DNA of 64,000 nucleotides from Spirosoma utsteinense. GTDB taxonomy: Bacteria > Bacteroidota > Bacteroidia > Cytophagales > Spirosomataceae. Under the pieces are notes generated by a model that saw only the letters and a list, made by a program, of their open reading frames with translations, did no database searches and had not been told where the DNA came from. Of this stretch, positions 8,889 to 17,923 are shown one piece after another. Every line of letters starts with the position of its first letter. The stretch's first letter is position 1. The DNA is taken from NCBI RefSeq assembly GCF_014282275.1, contig NZ_VFIA01000030.1:1-64000 (forward strand), written 5' to 3'. The position numbers were made by a program, and so were the translations under genes.

Positions 8889-11051
8889 TTAGCTGTCTTT
8901 CGCCTGGCTCAACTCCTGAAGGACCGGCAGGCCTTCCAGTTCGATCTGGCTTTCGCGGTAGGCCTGGATGGCGGGCAGGAATGCTTCGGCCTGGGCCACA
9001 AACTGGCGGGCGAAGGTTTCGGCAGGCTCCTGCTTGTTAATGCTAAAGACCAGGGTTTTGAAGTCCCCTTCGGCTTCATGGAAATCAGCTCCGTTCGGCG
9101 AGGAAACACCGGCAAACGTTTTGTCGAAATCGCTGACAATCCCGTGTTGGGTGTTCGTAGGGATATCGCGGCTCATCAGCGCGGCCTTCGCGCCGGTGAT
9201 AAAGGTGTTGTAGGCATGATAGATGGCATCGGCCCAGCGACCTTCGGCCAGGGCTTCCCGCGACCAGTCCAGCTTTTCGCCTGCTTCGGTCAGGGTAGTT
9301 GCCACGAGGTCGATCAGTACACTGGCGCATTCGCCCACACCCACTTCGGTCACGTACTGCTCTGTATGGTCCCAGTCGATGTAATCACTGTCGACAAGTG
9401 TTTTCAGGTCGGCAATGGGTTTGAGTAACTGGTAGAAGTAGTTCTTACCCTGCCGGGCGTAGTAATCGGAATAATACTCGCCGTCGAAGCCGTTGGCTTC
9501 GTAGTCGCGCAGCAGCGTCCGGAGTGATTCGGGCCCGCGTTTGCTCGGGATCTTGATCACCTTATCGGCGATCAGCCCTTCACCTTTGCCGTTAAATCCA
9601 CCACCCAGCAGTACCTGAAGGGCGGGCAGCACATAGGCACCGTTTTTCAGCGATGAGCCATGGTAGCCAATGTTGGCGACCGAGTGCTGGCCGCAGCCGT
9701 TCATACAACCCGATATCTTGATCTTGATATCGTCGTTAAAGACGATATCCGGGAATTCGTCGCGCATCAACACTTCCAGCGCCCGGGTAATCCCGTAGCT
9801 GCTCGAAATGGCCAGGTTACAGGTATCCGTTCCGGGGCAGGTGGTGATGTCGGCGGTCGTGTCGAAGCCGGGTTCGGCCAGTCCGAGGGTGTCGAGGGCC
9901 GTGAAGAGGTCAGGCAGGTGCTCAGGACGGACAAACCGGAGCAGATACCCTTGATTGACCGTTACCCGGATGTCGTCGGCTGCGTATTGCTTCACCAGTT
10001 GCGCCAGTGCCCGGGCCGTATCGGCGGGCATATCGCCCAGCAGCACCCGCAGCTGAACCGCATACCAGCCCGACTGCTTCTGCTCGAATACGTTCGTGCG
10101 GAGCCAGGTGTTGAATTTCGGGTTGTCCGATGTCGGGATCGGGCTGGCCGACGGGGTAAGGTCGTCGATACCAACGGTTGTCGGGTAGATCAGCTTCTCG
10201 GCGATGGGAAGCGTCTGCACCCGCAGGGCCAGCGTTTCTTCTTCGACCCGGCGGAGGAGTTCGTCCAGCCCGATATCGTTGAGGAGGTACTTCATCCGCG
10301 CCTTATGGCGTTTTACCCGCTCGCCGTAGCGATCGAATACCCGGATGACGCCTTCGATGAATGGAATTACTTTCTCTTCGGCCAGGAATTCAAAAGCCGT
10401 TTGTGCCGGGAAGGGCTGGGCTCCCAAACCACCGCCCAGCATGACTTTGAAGCCACGCTGGCCATCCTGCATGCGGGGAACCAGACCCACGTCATGCATG
10501 AAACCATAGGCTGAGTCTTTTTCGCTGGAGGATACGGATATCTTAAACTTGCGGCCCATATCCTGACAGATCGGGTTGCGCAGGAAGTAGTCGAAGATGG
10601 AGAAGGCGTAGGGACTGATGTCGAATGGCTCCAGCGGATCGATACCTGCCCGGGCAGAACCCGTCACGTTCCGAACCGTGTTGCCACAGGCTTCCTTAAG
10701 GGTGATACCTGCGTCTTCCAGTTCAGCCCACAGCTGAGGAGAGTCGCCCAGTTTAACGAAGTGAAGCTGGATATCCTGCCGGGTGGTCGCGTGGAGGTTG
10801 CCCGTTGCAAACCGGTCGGACAGGTCTGCGATACGGATGAGCTGATCGGCGGTGATACGACCATACGGCAGTTTGATCCGAATCATCTGAACCCCGGGCT
10901 GACGCTGACCGTAGACACCCCGCGTAAGCCGGAACTTCCGAAACGCTTCGTCGGCTATGTCACCCGACCGGAAGGAGTTGATCTTTTGGTCGAGGTCCAG
11001 AATATCCCGCCGGGCGGCTTTACTGACGTTGTCGGTGAGTTGGATCGACAT
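8889..11051 (-). CDS. Siroheme sulfite/nitrite reductase with C-terminal HEPN-like extension
   Basis: A 720-aa ferredoxin-type assimilatory sulfite or nitrite reductase that reduces its substrate by six electrons using siroheme and a [4Fe-4S] cluster. The two ferrodoxin-like halves start near residues 45 and 325. The cluster cysteines are C405, C411 (C-x5-C), C449 and C453 (C-x3-C). Sulfite versus nitrite cannot be decided by eye. Typical members are about 480-590 aa; here residues about 570-700 form an extra helical domain (EALAEGRWADAIYHAYNTF) that resembles HEPN domains. The siroheme gene cobA follows on the same strand. A terminator of the next gene upstream ends just before it, so it has its own promoter. 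Confidence 0.88.
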   Translation of the reverse strand: MSIQLTDNVSKAARRDILDLDQKINSFRSGDIADEAFRKFRLTRGVYGQRQPGVQMIRIKLPYGRITADQLIRIADLSDRFATGNLHATTRQDIQLHFVKLGDSPQLWAELEDAGITLKEACGNTVRNVTGSARAGIDPLEPFDISPYAFSIFDYFLRNPICQDMGRKFKISVSSSEKDSAYGFMHDVGLVPRMQDGQRGFKVMLGGGLGAQPFPAQTAFEFLAEEKVIPFIEGVIRVFDRYGERVKRHKARMKYLLNDIGLDELLRRVEEETLALRVQTLPIAEKLIYPTTVGIDDLTPSASPIPTSDNPKFNTWLRTNVFEQKQSGWYAVQLRVLLGDMPADTARALAQLVKQYAADDIRVTVNQGYLLRFVRPEHLPDLFTALDTLGLAEPGFDTTADITTCPGTDTCNLAISSSYGITRALEVLMRDEFPDIVFNDDIKIKISGCMNGCGQHSVANIGYHGSSLKNGAYVLPALQVLLGGGFNGKGEGLIADKVIKIPSKRGPESLRTLLRDYEANGFDGEYYSDYYARQGKNYFYQLLKPIADLKTLVDSDYIDWDHTEQYVTEVGVGECASVLIDLVATTLTEAGEKLDWSREALAEGRWADAIYHAYNTFITGAKAALMSRDIPTNTQHGIVSDFDKTFAGVSSPNGADFHEAEGDFKTLVFSINKQEPAETFARQFVAQAEAFLPAIQAYRESQIELEGLPVLQELSQAKDS

Positions 11052-11096
11052 ATAGTATAAAGTCTATAGATTTTAAAGGCTAACTAATAAAACGAA

Positions 11097-11116
11097 ACGC
11101 CGGTTATTTCCGGCGT
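11097..11116 (-). terminator. Terminator of the 11246-11497 gene
   Basis: ACGCCGG and CCGGCGT form a 7-bp GC-rich stem with a 6-nt loop. On the minus strand it is followed by a T-rich run (TTCGTTTTATT). It ends the upstream minus-strand gene before the reductase promoter. Confidence 0.55.
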
Positions 11117-11245
11117 CGGTTTCGGGTATGTAGCCACAATGATAAAGGAAATTCGGTCGGGTTCAGTTCGCTATTTTCATAACTATTGGTTATGGTCGAT
11201 TCTGTCAGGTTATCGACTTAGTTGGCCTGAATGCCCTTCCTGCCG

Positions 11246-11497
11246 TTATAACACCTCATTTCGGTCGCCAGTTTCCTGCCAGTCACGATCCATGGCCTGG
11301 AACCGGGCGGCTACCGCTGCCAGAAAGGGTTCATCGAGCATCGCCTGCACGTCGTCGGTACCACCGGCTATGTCCATCTCACTGATTTTATACGTCTGCT
11401 CATACGGACCAGCGTCAATTTTGACGATATATTTGCCATTCCAGGCGTAGAGGCCAATGCGGAACTGCGGGTGGGGGATGTCGTGAACGAAACGCAC
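11246..11497 (-). CDS. Conserved hypothetical protein (83 aa)
   Basis: A small soluble protein without signal peptide, read from a GTG (11495-11497). It opens RFVHDIPHPQFRIGLYAWN and contains YIVKIDAGPYEQTYKISE, a pattern I associate with unnamed small Bacteroidota proteins. The predicted make-up is beta-rich at the N-terminus with a helical C-terminal half. Its start lies 29 bp from the divergent TPR lipoprotein gene, so the two share a promoter region. No function can be assigned. Confidence 0.65.
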   Translation of the reverse strand: MRFVHDIPHPQFRIGLYAWNGKYIVKIDAGPYEQTYKISEMDIAGGTDDVQAMLDEPFLAAVAARFQAMDRDWQETGDRNEVL

Positions 11498-11526
11498 GGA
11501 GGAAAGGGAATGATAAATGATGAACG

Positions 11527-12615
11527 ATGAATGATTTTACAACGGGTAAGCGTACGACGGCAAAGATAGGTAACCAGACCCAACGTCTGGTTGTTTGGCT
11601 GGTGACTCTGTGTAGTTTGCTTTTCCTGCCGGTTAGCTGTTCCAACGACCAGACTGACGAGGCTGCCCAATTTTTTCTGCGCGGTAATGTCCAGTTACAA
11701 AAGCGGGAGTATCGGGAAGCCATTCGGTACTATACGGAAGCACTGGATAAAAAGCCGGATTTCGCTGATGCCTACAACAACCGGGGGCTCGCTAAATTTC
11801 GCAATGACGATCGGGAAGGGGCGCTGGCAGACTACACCCGCGCTATTGAAACGGATGCTGATTTCGGGGCTGCTTACCTGAACCGGGCGGAGGTGTTGCT
11901 TGAAACGGGCGATGCTGCCGGAAGCCTCGCCGATCTGCAGCGTATCGAGAAAGCGTACCGGGACTCGACCGGTTATCAAACCCGGCTTGGCGATACCTAC
12001 GTCCGGCTCAATGATCCTGCCCGGGCGCAGGCCGCCTATGACCGGGCCGTGCAGCTCGATCCTGACAATGTGGAGGGCCTCACCAACCGGGCGGCTCTTT
12101 ACTATACCCAGCGGGCTTACCAACAGGCTGAAGCCGATACCAGGAAAGCCCTGGCGTTGAACCCGAAGCAGGATGCCGCCTTAAATAACCAGAGTTTATT
12201 GCTGGCCCGGGTTGGTCAGTATACCGAGGCTCTGTCGTATGTGGAGCGTGCGTTGCGGGTGCAGCCTACCCAGCCGTATTACCTCAATAACAAAGCTTAT
12301 TTGTTGCTCAGGCTAAACCGCCCGGCCGAAGCGCTGCCGCTGGTTGAGCAGTCTTTGCGGCTGGATAGTAAGAATGCCTGGGCTCACCGAACACTGGGAC
12401 TCTATTACCTGGACCAGGAACAGCCCACCAACGCGTTGACCGAATTTCGTCAGGCCGAAACCCTCGATGCGTCGGTCGATGAACTCTATTATTATATAGG
12501 CACAGCCGAATCGGCCGCGGGGAATGTGGCCGGTGCCTGCGACACTTGGCGACGGGGGGCTTCGGCCGGCGACGAACGTGCTAAGGAAGCGTATCGTAAA
12601 GGGTGTGGGAATTAG
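11527..12615 (+). CDS. TPR-repeat lipoprotein
   Basis: A 362-aa protein with a basic N-terminus, a hydrophobic segment (VVWLVTLCSLLFLP) and a lipobox-like VSC near residues 36-38, so it is probably a lipoprotein anchored at the cell envelope. From residue 45 on there are eight or nine tetratricopeptide repeats (for example FADAYNNRGLAKFRNDDREG and AWAHRTLGLYYLDQEQPTNA). TPRs scaffold protein complexes; no enzymatic domain is visible. The stop lies inside the start of a purine-rich repeat that separates it from the molybdopterin oxidoreductase gene. Confidence 0.85.
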   Translation: MNDFTTGKRTTAKIGNQTQRLVVWLVTLCSLLFLPVSCSNDQTDEAAQFFLRGNVQLQKREYREAIRYYTEALDKKPDFADAYNNRGLAKFRNDDREGALADYTRAIETDADFGAAYLNRAEVLLETGDAAGSLADLQRIEKAYRDSTGYQTRLGDTYVRLNDPARAQAAYDRAVQLDPDNVEGLTNRAALYYTQRAYQQAEADTRKALALNPKQDAALNNQSLLLARVGQYTEALSYVERALRVQPTQPYYLNNKAYLLLRLNRPAEALPLVEQSLRLDSKNAWAHRTLGLYYLDQEQPTNALTEFRQAETLDASVDELYYYIGTAESAAGNVAGACDTWRRGASAGDERAKEAYRKGCGN

Positions 12616-12761
12616 GGAGGAAGGAGGAAAGGAGGAGGAAAGGAGGAGGAAAGGAGGAGGAAAGGAGGAGGGGAAGTAGTAATTTTATACCTTACTTCAT
12701 TCCACTCCCTTTTCTCCCTCCTCCTTTTCTCCCTCCCCCTCCTCCCTTTCTTCCCTTCCCT
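12616..12761 (+). repeat. Purine-tract / pyrimidine-tract inverted repeat
   Basis: A purine-only stretch of about 58 nt (12616-12675), containing four tandem copies of an AAAGGAGGAG-like unit, is followed after about 25 nt by a pyrimidine-only stretch of about 50 nt that runs up to the ATG at 12762. The arms pair imperfectly; a perfect 12-bp part is 12661-12672 with 12716-12727. It could be a terminator for the TPR gene, a leader hairpin of the next gene, or form triplex DNA. Confidence 0.6.
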
Positions 12762-14930
12762 ATGAAAACCCACTACCGTGCCTGTAACTTGTGTGAAGCC
12801 ATTTGCGGCCTGGTGATTACGTACCGCCATGGAGCGGCTGGTACCGAGATTATCAGTATAAAAGGCGACCCGGATGATCCCTTTAGCCGGGGACACATTT
12901 GTCCCAAAGCTGTAGCGCTCAAGGATATTTATGAAGACCCCAACCGACTCAAGCGCCCCCTCAAACGATTCATTGCGGAGGACGGCACGGATGACTGGCA
13001 GGAGATAGGTTGGGAGGAGGCTTTCGATGAGGTCGCAGACCGGCTGCGGCAGATCCGGTCCAGCTACGGGGCCAACGTTATTGGGGTTTACGCCGGGAAT
13101 CCATCGGTACACAACTCCGGGACATTTCTGACCGCCCCCGGATTCATTAAAGCCCTCGGCACCCGGAATGTATTCTCGGCCTCGTCGGTAGACCAATTTC
13201 CGCATCATTTCGCGGCCTGGCAGTTATTCGGACACCCGTTGCTGCTGCCCGTTCCCGATATCGACCGAACTGATTTCTGGCTTATCATCGGCGGTAATCC
13301 CATTGCCTCCAACGGCAGTATCATGACTGCCCCCGATGTGGCTAACCGGCTCAAGGCTATCCGGCAACGGGGTGGCCGGGTAGTAGTCATCGACCCCCGC
13401 CGAACCGAAACGGCCACCCGCGCCGACCAGCATCAGTTTATCCGGCCTGGTACCGATGTGTACCTGTTGCTGGCGATGATTCAATTTCTCTTTGCCGAAG
13501 GGCTGGTCCGGCTCGGTCGGCTGGCCACCGTTACGCATGAAGTGGATAGTCTGCGTGCTGCCGTTGCCGACTTCACCCCCGACGTAGCAGCTAGTATGAC
13601 GGGCATTCCGGCCGATATTATCCGGCAACTGACCCGGGATTTTGCCGGTGCCGACCGGGCGGCCTGTTATGGGCGGGTGGGCGTGTCGGTACAGACGTTC
13701 GGTGGTTTGTGTTTGTGGGCGATCAACGTCATAAACCTGCTCACGGGCAATCTGGATGAGCCGGGCGGGATGATGTTCACGACGCCCGCCATCGACGTGC
13801 TGGGTCCTGCCAAACCCTACCGGCGCTATGACCGCTACCGGAGCCGGGTAACTAACCGTCCCGAGTTTATGGGCGAATTACCCGTTTCCTGTTTGGCCGC
13901 TGAGATCCTGACCGAGTCGGCAGATCCTGACTGGTCCCGGATTCGGGCCATGGTGACCAGTTGCGGCAATCCGGTCCTGTCGACGCCCAACGGGTGCCAG
14001 CTCGAAGAAGCCCTCGGCCAACTTGATTTCATGGTGTCGGTGGATATTTACCTGAATGAGACCACCCGCCATGCCGACTACATTCTGCCACCCGCCACCG
14101 GACTCGAAACTGCTCATTACGATCTTACGTTTCATGCGCTCGCCATCCGCAATACGAGCCGGTACTCGGTGCCCATGATCGATAAAGGACCGGACGCCCG
14201 TTACGACTGGGAAATTTTCGAGGCCCTCCGCTTCCGGCTGGAATCAGATACCTATGATCCGGCCACAGCGCCTGCCCCCCAGGATCCGGCGGTCCAGCTC
14301 GATAAAGGACTTCGTTATGGGTCTTACGGCATGAATAACGGTAATCCGGCGGGGGGTGGCCTGTCAGTACAAACTCTCCTCGAACACCCCCACGGGATCG
14401 ATCTGGGGCCCCTGCAGTCGCAGTTGCCCGATCGGCTGATGACGGAAACGAAACGGATAAATCTCCTGCCCGTTTCGTTTCAGCAGGACCTGCATCGGGT
14501 ACGGGCTGCATTAACCGCACCAAATCGGGTGGGGGATGAGCTGCTGCTGATCAGCCGGCGGCACCTGCGCGATAACAATTCGTGGCTGCATAATACCCAT
14601 CGGCTCGTGAAAGGCCCCAATCGCTGTACGCTACAGGTCAACTCGGGCGATGCCCGGCGTCTGGGAATTGGCCAGGGACAACTGGTTGAGGTCCGGTCCC
14701 GGGTTGGCAGGGTGGTACTCCCCGCTGAGATAACGGACGACATGATGCCGGGTGTGGTGTGCATGCCGCATGGGTACGGCCACCACCGAAGCGGTACCCG
14801 GCTGGATGTGGCTCAAAAACATGCGGGCGTCAGCATCAACGACCTGACCGATGAGTTACGGCTCGACGAACTCACCGGGAATGCGTCGCTATCGGGCGTA
14901 CCGGTAACCGTGCAGGCGGTTCTTACCTAA
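12762..14930 (+). CDS. Molybdopterin-dependent oxidoreductase, [4Fe-4S] type
   Basis: A 722-aa member of the DMSO-reductase superfamily (formate dehydrogenase / assimilatory nitrate reductase type), with bis-MGD molybdenum and one [4Fe-4S] cluster. The start at 12762 puts the cluster ligands at C8, C11, C15 and C47 (CNLCEAIC ... GHICPK), the normal N-terminus; the longer in-frame reading only translates the pyrimidine repeat. Further family features are the RLKRPLKRF segment, GNPIASN, GRVVVIDPRRTETA and a C-terminal molydopterin-dinucleotide-binding domain from about residue 600 (LQVNSGDARRLGIGQGQLVEV). There is no Tat signal, so it is cytoplasmic. The substrate is unknown. Closeness to the siroheme reductase hints at nitrogen or sulfur assimilation. 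Confidence 0.85.
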   Translation: MKTHYRACNLCEAICGLVITYRHGAAGTEIISIKGDPDDPFSRGHICPKAVALKDIYEDPNRLKRPLKRFIAEDGTDDWQEIGWEEAFDEVADRLRQIRSSYGANVIGVYAGNPSVHNSGTFLTAPGFIKALGTRNVFSASSVDQFPHHFAAWQLFGHPLLLPVPDIDRTDFWLIIGGNPIASNGSIMTAPDVANRLKAIRQRGGRVVVIDPRRTETATRADQHQFIRPGTDVYLLLAMIQFLFAEGLVRLGRLATVTHEVDSLRAAVADFTPDVAASMTGIPADIIRQLTRDFAGADRAACYGRVGVSVQTFGGLCLWAINVINLLTGNLDEPGGMMFTTPAIDVLGPAKPYRRYDRYRSRVTNRPEFMGELPVSCLAAEILTESADPDWSRIRAMVTSCGNPVLSTPNGCQLEEALGQLDFMVSVDIYLNETTRHADYILPPATGLETAHYDLTFHALAIRNTSRYSVPMIDKGPDARYDWEIFEALRFRLESDTYDPATAPAPQDPAVQLDKGLRYGSYGMNNGNPAGGGLSVQTLLEHPHGIDLGPLQSQLPDRLMTETKRINLLPVSFQQDLHRVRAALTAPNRVGDELLLISRRHLRDNNSWLHNTHRLVKGPNRCTLQVNSGDARRLGIGQGQLVEVRSRVGRVVLPAEITDDMMPGVVCMPHGYGHHRSGTRLDVAQKHAGVSINDLTDELRLDELTGNASLSGVPVTVQAVLT

Positions 14931-15004
14931 TTCGGATAATACCTTCCTTTTTCTTACAGGCCCACCCACTTGGCAACAGCCCCTCACCATCACCTGGTAA
15001 TTAC

Positions 15005-15026
15005 AACTATACCGGTAGTTATAGTT
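15005..15026 (+). terminator. Possible weak terminator between convergent genes
   Basis: AACTATA and TATAGTT form a 7-bp stem followed by TT on the plus strand and overlapping the menD stop codon. It would end the oxidoreductase transcript. Confidence 0.3.
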
Positions 15027-16770
15027 TTGGGCTGATTTGCGTTTTTACGTTTTCCTTGTAGCGGGTAAATAGTTGCTGATTGGCAAGTTTATCGGTGGTC
15101 AACTCAAGCAGGGCGGCCGTTGGTCCGGGTTGAAAGAAGTCGGGTAGGAGTGACCGGAGACTTTCGATCGTATTGCCTGATTGGTAGCGGATCCCGGCGT
15201 CTTCAGCGGTTCGTTTGGCGGTATAGCCGTGCGGGGTCTCGAAATACGCTTCCAGTTCGGGCTGGCGACTTGGCCCGTCGATGATCCGGAAGATGTGCCC
15301 GCTGTCGTTGTTGAGCAGGATGATCCGCAGGTTTGGAGGAACGGGTGCCGACCAGAGGGCATTCCGGTCGTAGAAGAACGCTACATCCCCGATCAATACC
15401 GTCACGAGTTGATCGGTTATCAGGGCCGCCCCCAAGGCCGTACTCAGACAGCCATCGATGCCGCTGACCCCCCGGTTTCCCCATACGCTGATATGTTGGC
15501 GTTCGTGGATCCCGCACAGATTGGCGTAACGGACGGGCATGCTGTTGGCCAGGTGGAGGACGGAGCCTTCCGGTAACTGATCGAGGACCAGTTGGACCGC
15601 CGACCAGTCGGTGAGGAGATCGCCCGGGTCGGATACCGTTTGCTGAACGAGTTTAGCCGCCAGTCGGTCGGCGGCTTGCCAGTGACTGAGGAATCCATTT
15701 GTTTCATCCTCATCATCACCCTGCAGGAACCGCTGGTAATCGACGTCCGCGAATAATTTTTCGAGGAAAGGAAGTGGCTCGGCCGGAATGAGCGTTGTCA
15801 GACTCTGGAACGAATCATTGATCCGGTCGGCGGTAGGCTGAATATGCCAGTGCTGCTGTGCCGGGTACTGACGGAAAAAAGTTTTCAGGTTGCGGGTCAG
15901 AAATGAATTGCCGATCGTAATCAGCAGATCGGGCCGGAACCCCTGACCTGCGGAGTCGGTCAGGCCCGAGAGGAACGTATCTCCTTTGGTAATGAAGCTA
16001 TCATTCATGGGTATATTCCCCGTAATCTCGCCCACTACGGGTACGCCCAGTTCGTCGCTGAACTTCTTGAGGATGGCCAGCATGGCCGGATCGCAGGGTA
16101 GTTGTCCTACAGCGATAAGGACACGTTCGGTCCTGTCCCAGACCGCCAGCAGCTGGTGCCAGGTTTCGGTGGGCAGGGTGGGTGGCGCGGCCAGCACATC
16201 GATGACCCGAACCCGTTCATAGGTGAATGCCTCGTCGGCGGTCGGGTAGAAAGGTTCACGCAGGGGTACGTTGACATGTACGGGTCCGGCCGGACTAAGC
16301 CGGGACAGGTTAATGGCTTCGTTGAGCGTCCGTTCGATAAACCAGCGGGCGTCGGCATGGGTATAGTCGGCTGGCAGGTCATAGCCCCGTTTTACCTGGT
16401 TGCCAAAGATACCGACCTGATCGATCGTCTGTCCATCCTGCTGGTAAAGCCATTCGTGGGGACGGTCGGCGGTGAGCAGCAGCAGCGGCACCTGCTGAAA
16501 GTAGGCTTCGGCCACGGCGGGGGCCAGGTTATAGACCGCACTGCCAGACGTACAGATGATAGCAACGGGCTGTCTGCGCTGCTGGGCCATTCCCAATGCC
16601 ACGAACCCCGCCGACCGTTCGTCGGCCATAACCCGCACCCGCAGCCTGGGATGGCGGGCTACGGCCAGGGTTAATGGGGCTGAGCGGGAACCGGGGCACA
16701 CGACGACATCGGTAATTCCTTTCTGGTGGAGGAGTTCGGCAATGTTTACGACAGCTTGCAGAATGGGCAT
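15019..16770 (-). CDS. menD: MenD, SEPHCHC synthase of menaquinone synthesis
   Basis: 2-succinyl-5-enolpyruvyl-6-hydroxy-3-cyclohexene-1-carboxylate synthase, a thiamine-diphosphate enzyme joining isochorismate and 2-oxoglutarate. The ATG at 16770 gives 583 aa starting MPILQAVVNIAELLHQKG; a TTG nine codons upstream is less likely. The N-terminal motif VVCPGSRSAPL is typical of MenD. The thiamine-diphosphate site is seen in GNRGVSGIDGCLSTALGAA followed by GDVAFFYDRNAL. It is the only men gene here. It diverges from the TonB-like gene across 211 bp. Confidence 0.95.
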   Translation of the reverse strand: MPILQAVVNIAELLHQKGITDVVVCPGSRSAPLTLAVARHPRLRVRVMADERSAGFVALGMAQQRRQPVAIICTSGSAVYNLAPAVAEAYFQQVPLLLLTADRPHEWLYQQDGQTIDQVGIFGNQVKRGYDLPADYTHADARWFIERTLNEAINLSRLSPAGPVHVNVPLREPFYPTADEAFTYERVRVIDVLAAPPTLPTETWHQLLAVWDRTERVLIAVGQLPCDPAMLAILKKFSDELGVPVVGEITGNIPMNDSFITKGDTFLSGLTDSAGQGFRPDLLITIGNSFLTRNLKTFFRQYPAQQHWHIQPTADRINDSFQSLTTLIPAEPLPFLEKLFADVDYQRFLQGDDEDETNGFLSHWQAADRLAAKLVQQTVSDPGDLLTDWSAVQLVLDQLPEGSVLHLANSMPVRYANLCGIHERQHISVWGNRGVSGIDGCLSTALGAALITDQLVTVLIGDVAFFYDRNALWSAPVPPNLRIILLNNDSGHIFRIIDGPSRQPELEAYFETPHGYTAKRTAEDAGIRYQSGNTIESLRSLLPDFFQPGPTAALLELTTDKLANQQLFTRYKENVKTQISPKL

Positions 16771-16981
16771 GGGAACAGGGACGCAGTTGGGTTGCAAACA
16801 TACGCATTGTGGGCTTACCGCCCTGAGTTGCTTACCGCGCCCGTATCCCGCAAACTCGTATCCCGGCCATCTCTCCCGGATTTTACGTTACTTTGTTTAG
16901 TCTATGGCCCTGGTTTGCCCCATTTGGTATAAACGAACCGGTGCTGTAGCCACGTTATACAATCAAATTTCCGGTCAATCT

Positions 16982-17923
16982 ATGAATCGCATCACCTTCG
17001 ACAACGAAAAAGAGATCAGGATGAAGTCGTTTGCGGGCGCAGCGGCTATCAACCTGGTGCTGCTGTTGGTTTTGCTGTTTGTGAAGCTATCACAAACGGT
17101 TCCTAACCCGCCCCCCATTGAATTTATCGAAGTCAACTTTGGCACAGATGCCATTGGCAGCGGTAAAATTCAGACCTACAACAAAGCCTCTGACTCGCCC
17201 AATCCGGTGGATGTCAAACCATCGGAGAACAAGCCCAATCCTAAGGTCAACACCACGCCCCGGCTGGAACGAACTCGGGTAACTCCTGCTCCTAAAGTGG
17301 TTGAGGCTAAACCGGCTAAGACAGTCAGCGAAAAGCCGGAGATCACCAGTAAGGTTGAAAGTCCCGTTTCCACGCCGGAACGGCCCGAACCCAAACGGGT
17401 AGAAGCAGCCCGGCCCGCGGCTCCGGTAGAACGACCGGCCCCACCGGCACCGCCGAAAAAAGTAGAAACAGTTAATAACGATGCACTTTTTAAAAAATCC
17501 TCGGGTGGGGGTGGCTCGAATGGTACGGTCGGAAAAGCGGCCGGCACCGGTGGCAACAACAATGGTGACGATGCCAGTGGCGTAGGGGATAAAGGAAACC
17601 CGAACGGTAAGATTGATGCCAAGTCCCTGTACGGAACCCCGGGTGGTTCGTCGTCGGGCGTTGCCTTTGATGTATCGGGCTGGTCGCTGGCCGGACGACC
17701 GAATGTAAATGACGATTCGGATGAGACCGGTAAAATTATTTTCAAGATAACTGTCGATGAAGATGGCCAGATAACCCGGGTACAAACGCAGCAAACGACG
17801 GTAAGTCCCTCCGTTGTGGATGTATACCGGAAAGCTGTTCAGCGGTTGCGGCTACGACCTAAGGGCGGAGCAACGCCCCCTACGGCCTCGGGCACTATTA
17901 CCTTCATTATTACCTCCAAGTAA
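16982..17923 (+). CDS. TonB-like envelope protein
   Basis: A 313-aa protein with one N-terminal membrane anchor (about residues 20-40, AAAINLVLLLVLLFVKLSQ) and a long Pro/Lys/Glu-rich periplasmic spacer (residues about 60-165). A Gly/Asn-rich stretch follows, then a compact C-terminal domain from about residue 245 (GKIIFKITVDEDGQITRVQ to GTITFIITSK) that looks like a TonB C-terminal fold. This is the build of energy transducers. The usual ExbB and ExbD genes are absent beside it. The stop codon abuts the folC start with no gap, so the two are co-transcribed. The ATG at 16982 is chosen because the upstream extension adds no plausible signal. Confidence 0.75.
   Translation: MNRITFDNEKEIRMKSFAGAAAINLVLLLVLLFVKLSQTVPNPPPIEFIEVNFGTDAIGSGKIQTYNKASDSPNPVDVKPSENKPNPKVNTTPRLERTRVTPAPKVVEAKPAKTVSEKPEITSKVESPVSTPERPEPKRVEAARPAAPVERPAPPAPPKKVETVNNDALFKKSSGGGGSNGTVGKAAGTGGNNNGDDASGVGDKGNPNGKIDAKSLYGTPGGSSSGVAFDVSGWSLAGRPNVNDDSDETGKIIFKITVDEDGQITRVQTQQTTVSPSVVDVYRKAVQRLRLRPKGGATPPTASGTITFIITSK

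Noticed and set aside
9660-10514. A 284-codon open frame on the plus strand inside the siroheme reductase gene
   Set aside because: It is antisense to a gene whose protein has intact cofactor motifs. Long antisense frames are common in GC-rich codon-biased genes, and the translation shows no domain.
12603-12761. N-terminal extension of the molybdopterin oxidoreductase
   Set aside because: It would only translate the purine and pyrimidine tracts into runs of R/K/E and P/F/L and displace the [4Fe-4S] ligands from the N-terminus. The ATG at 12762 fits the family.
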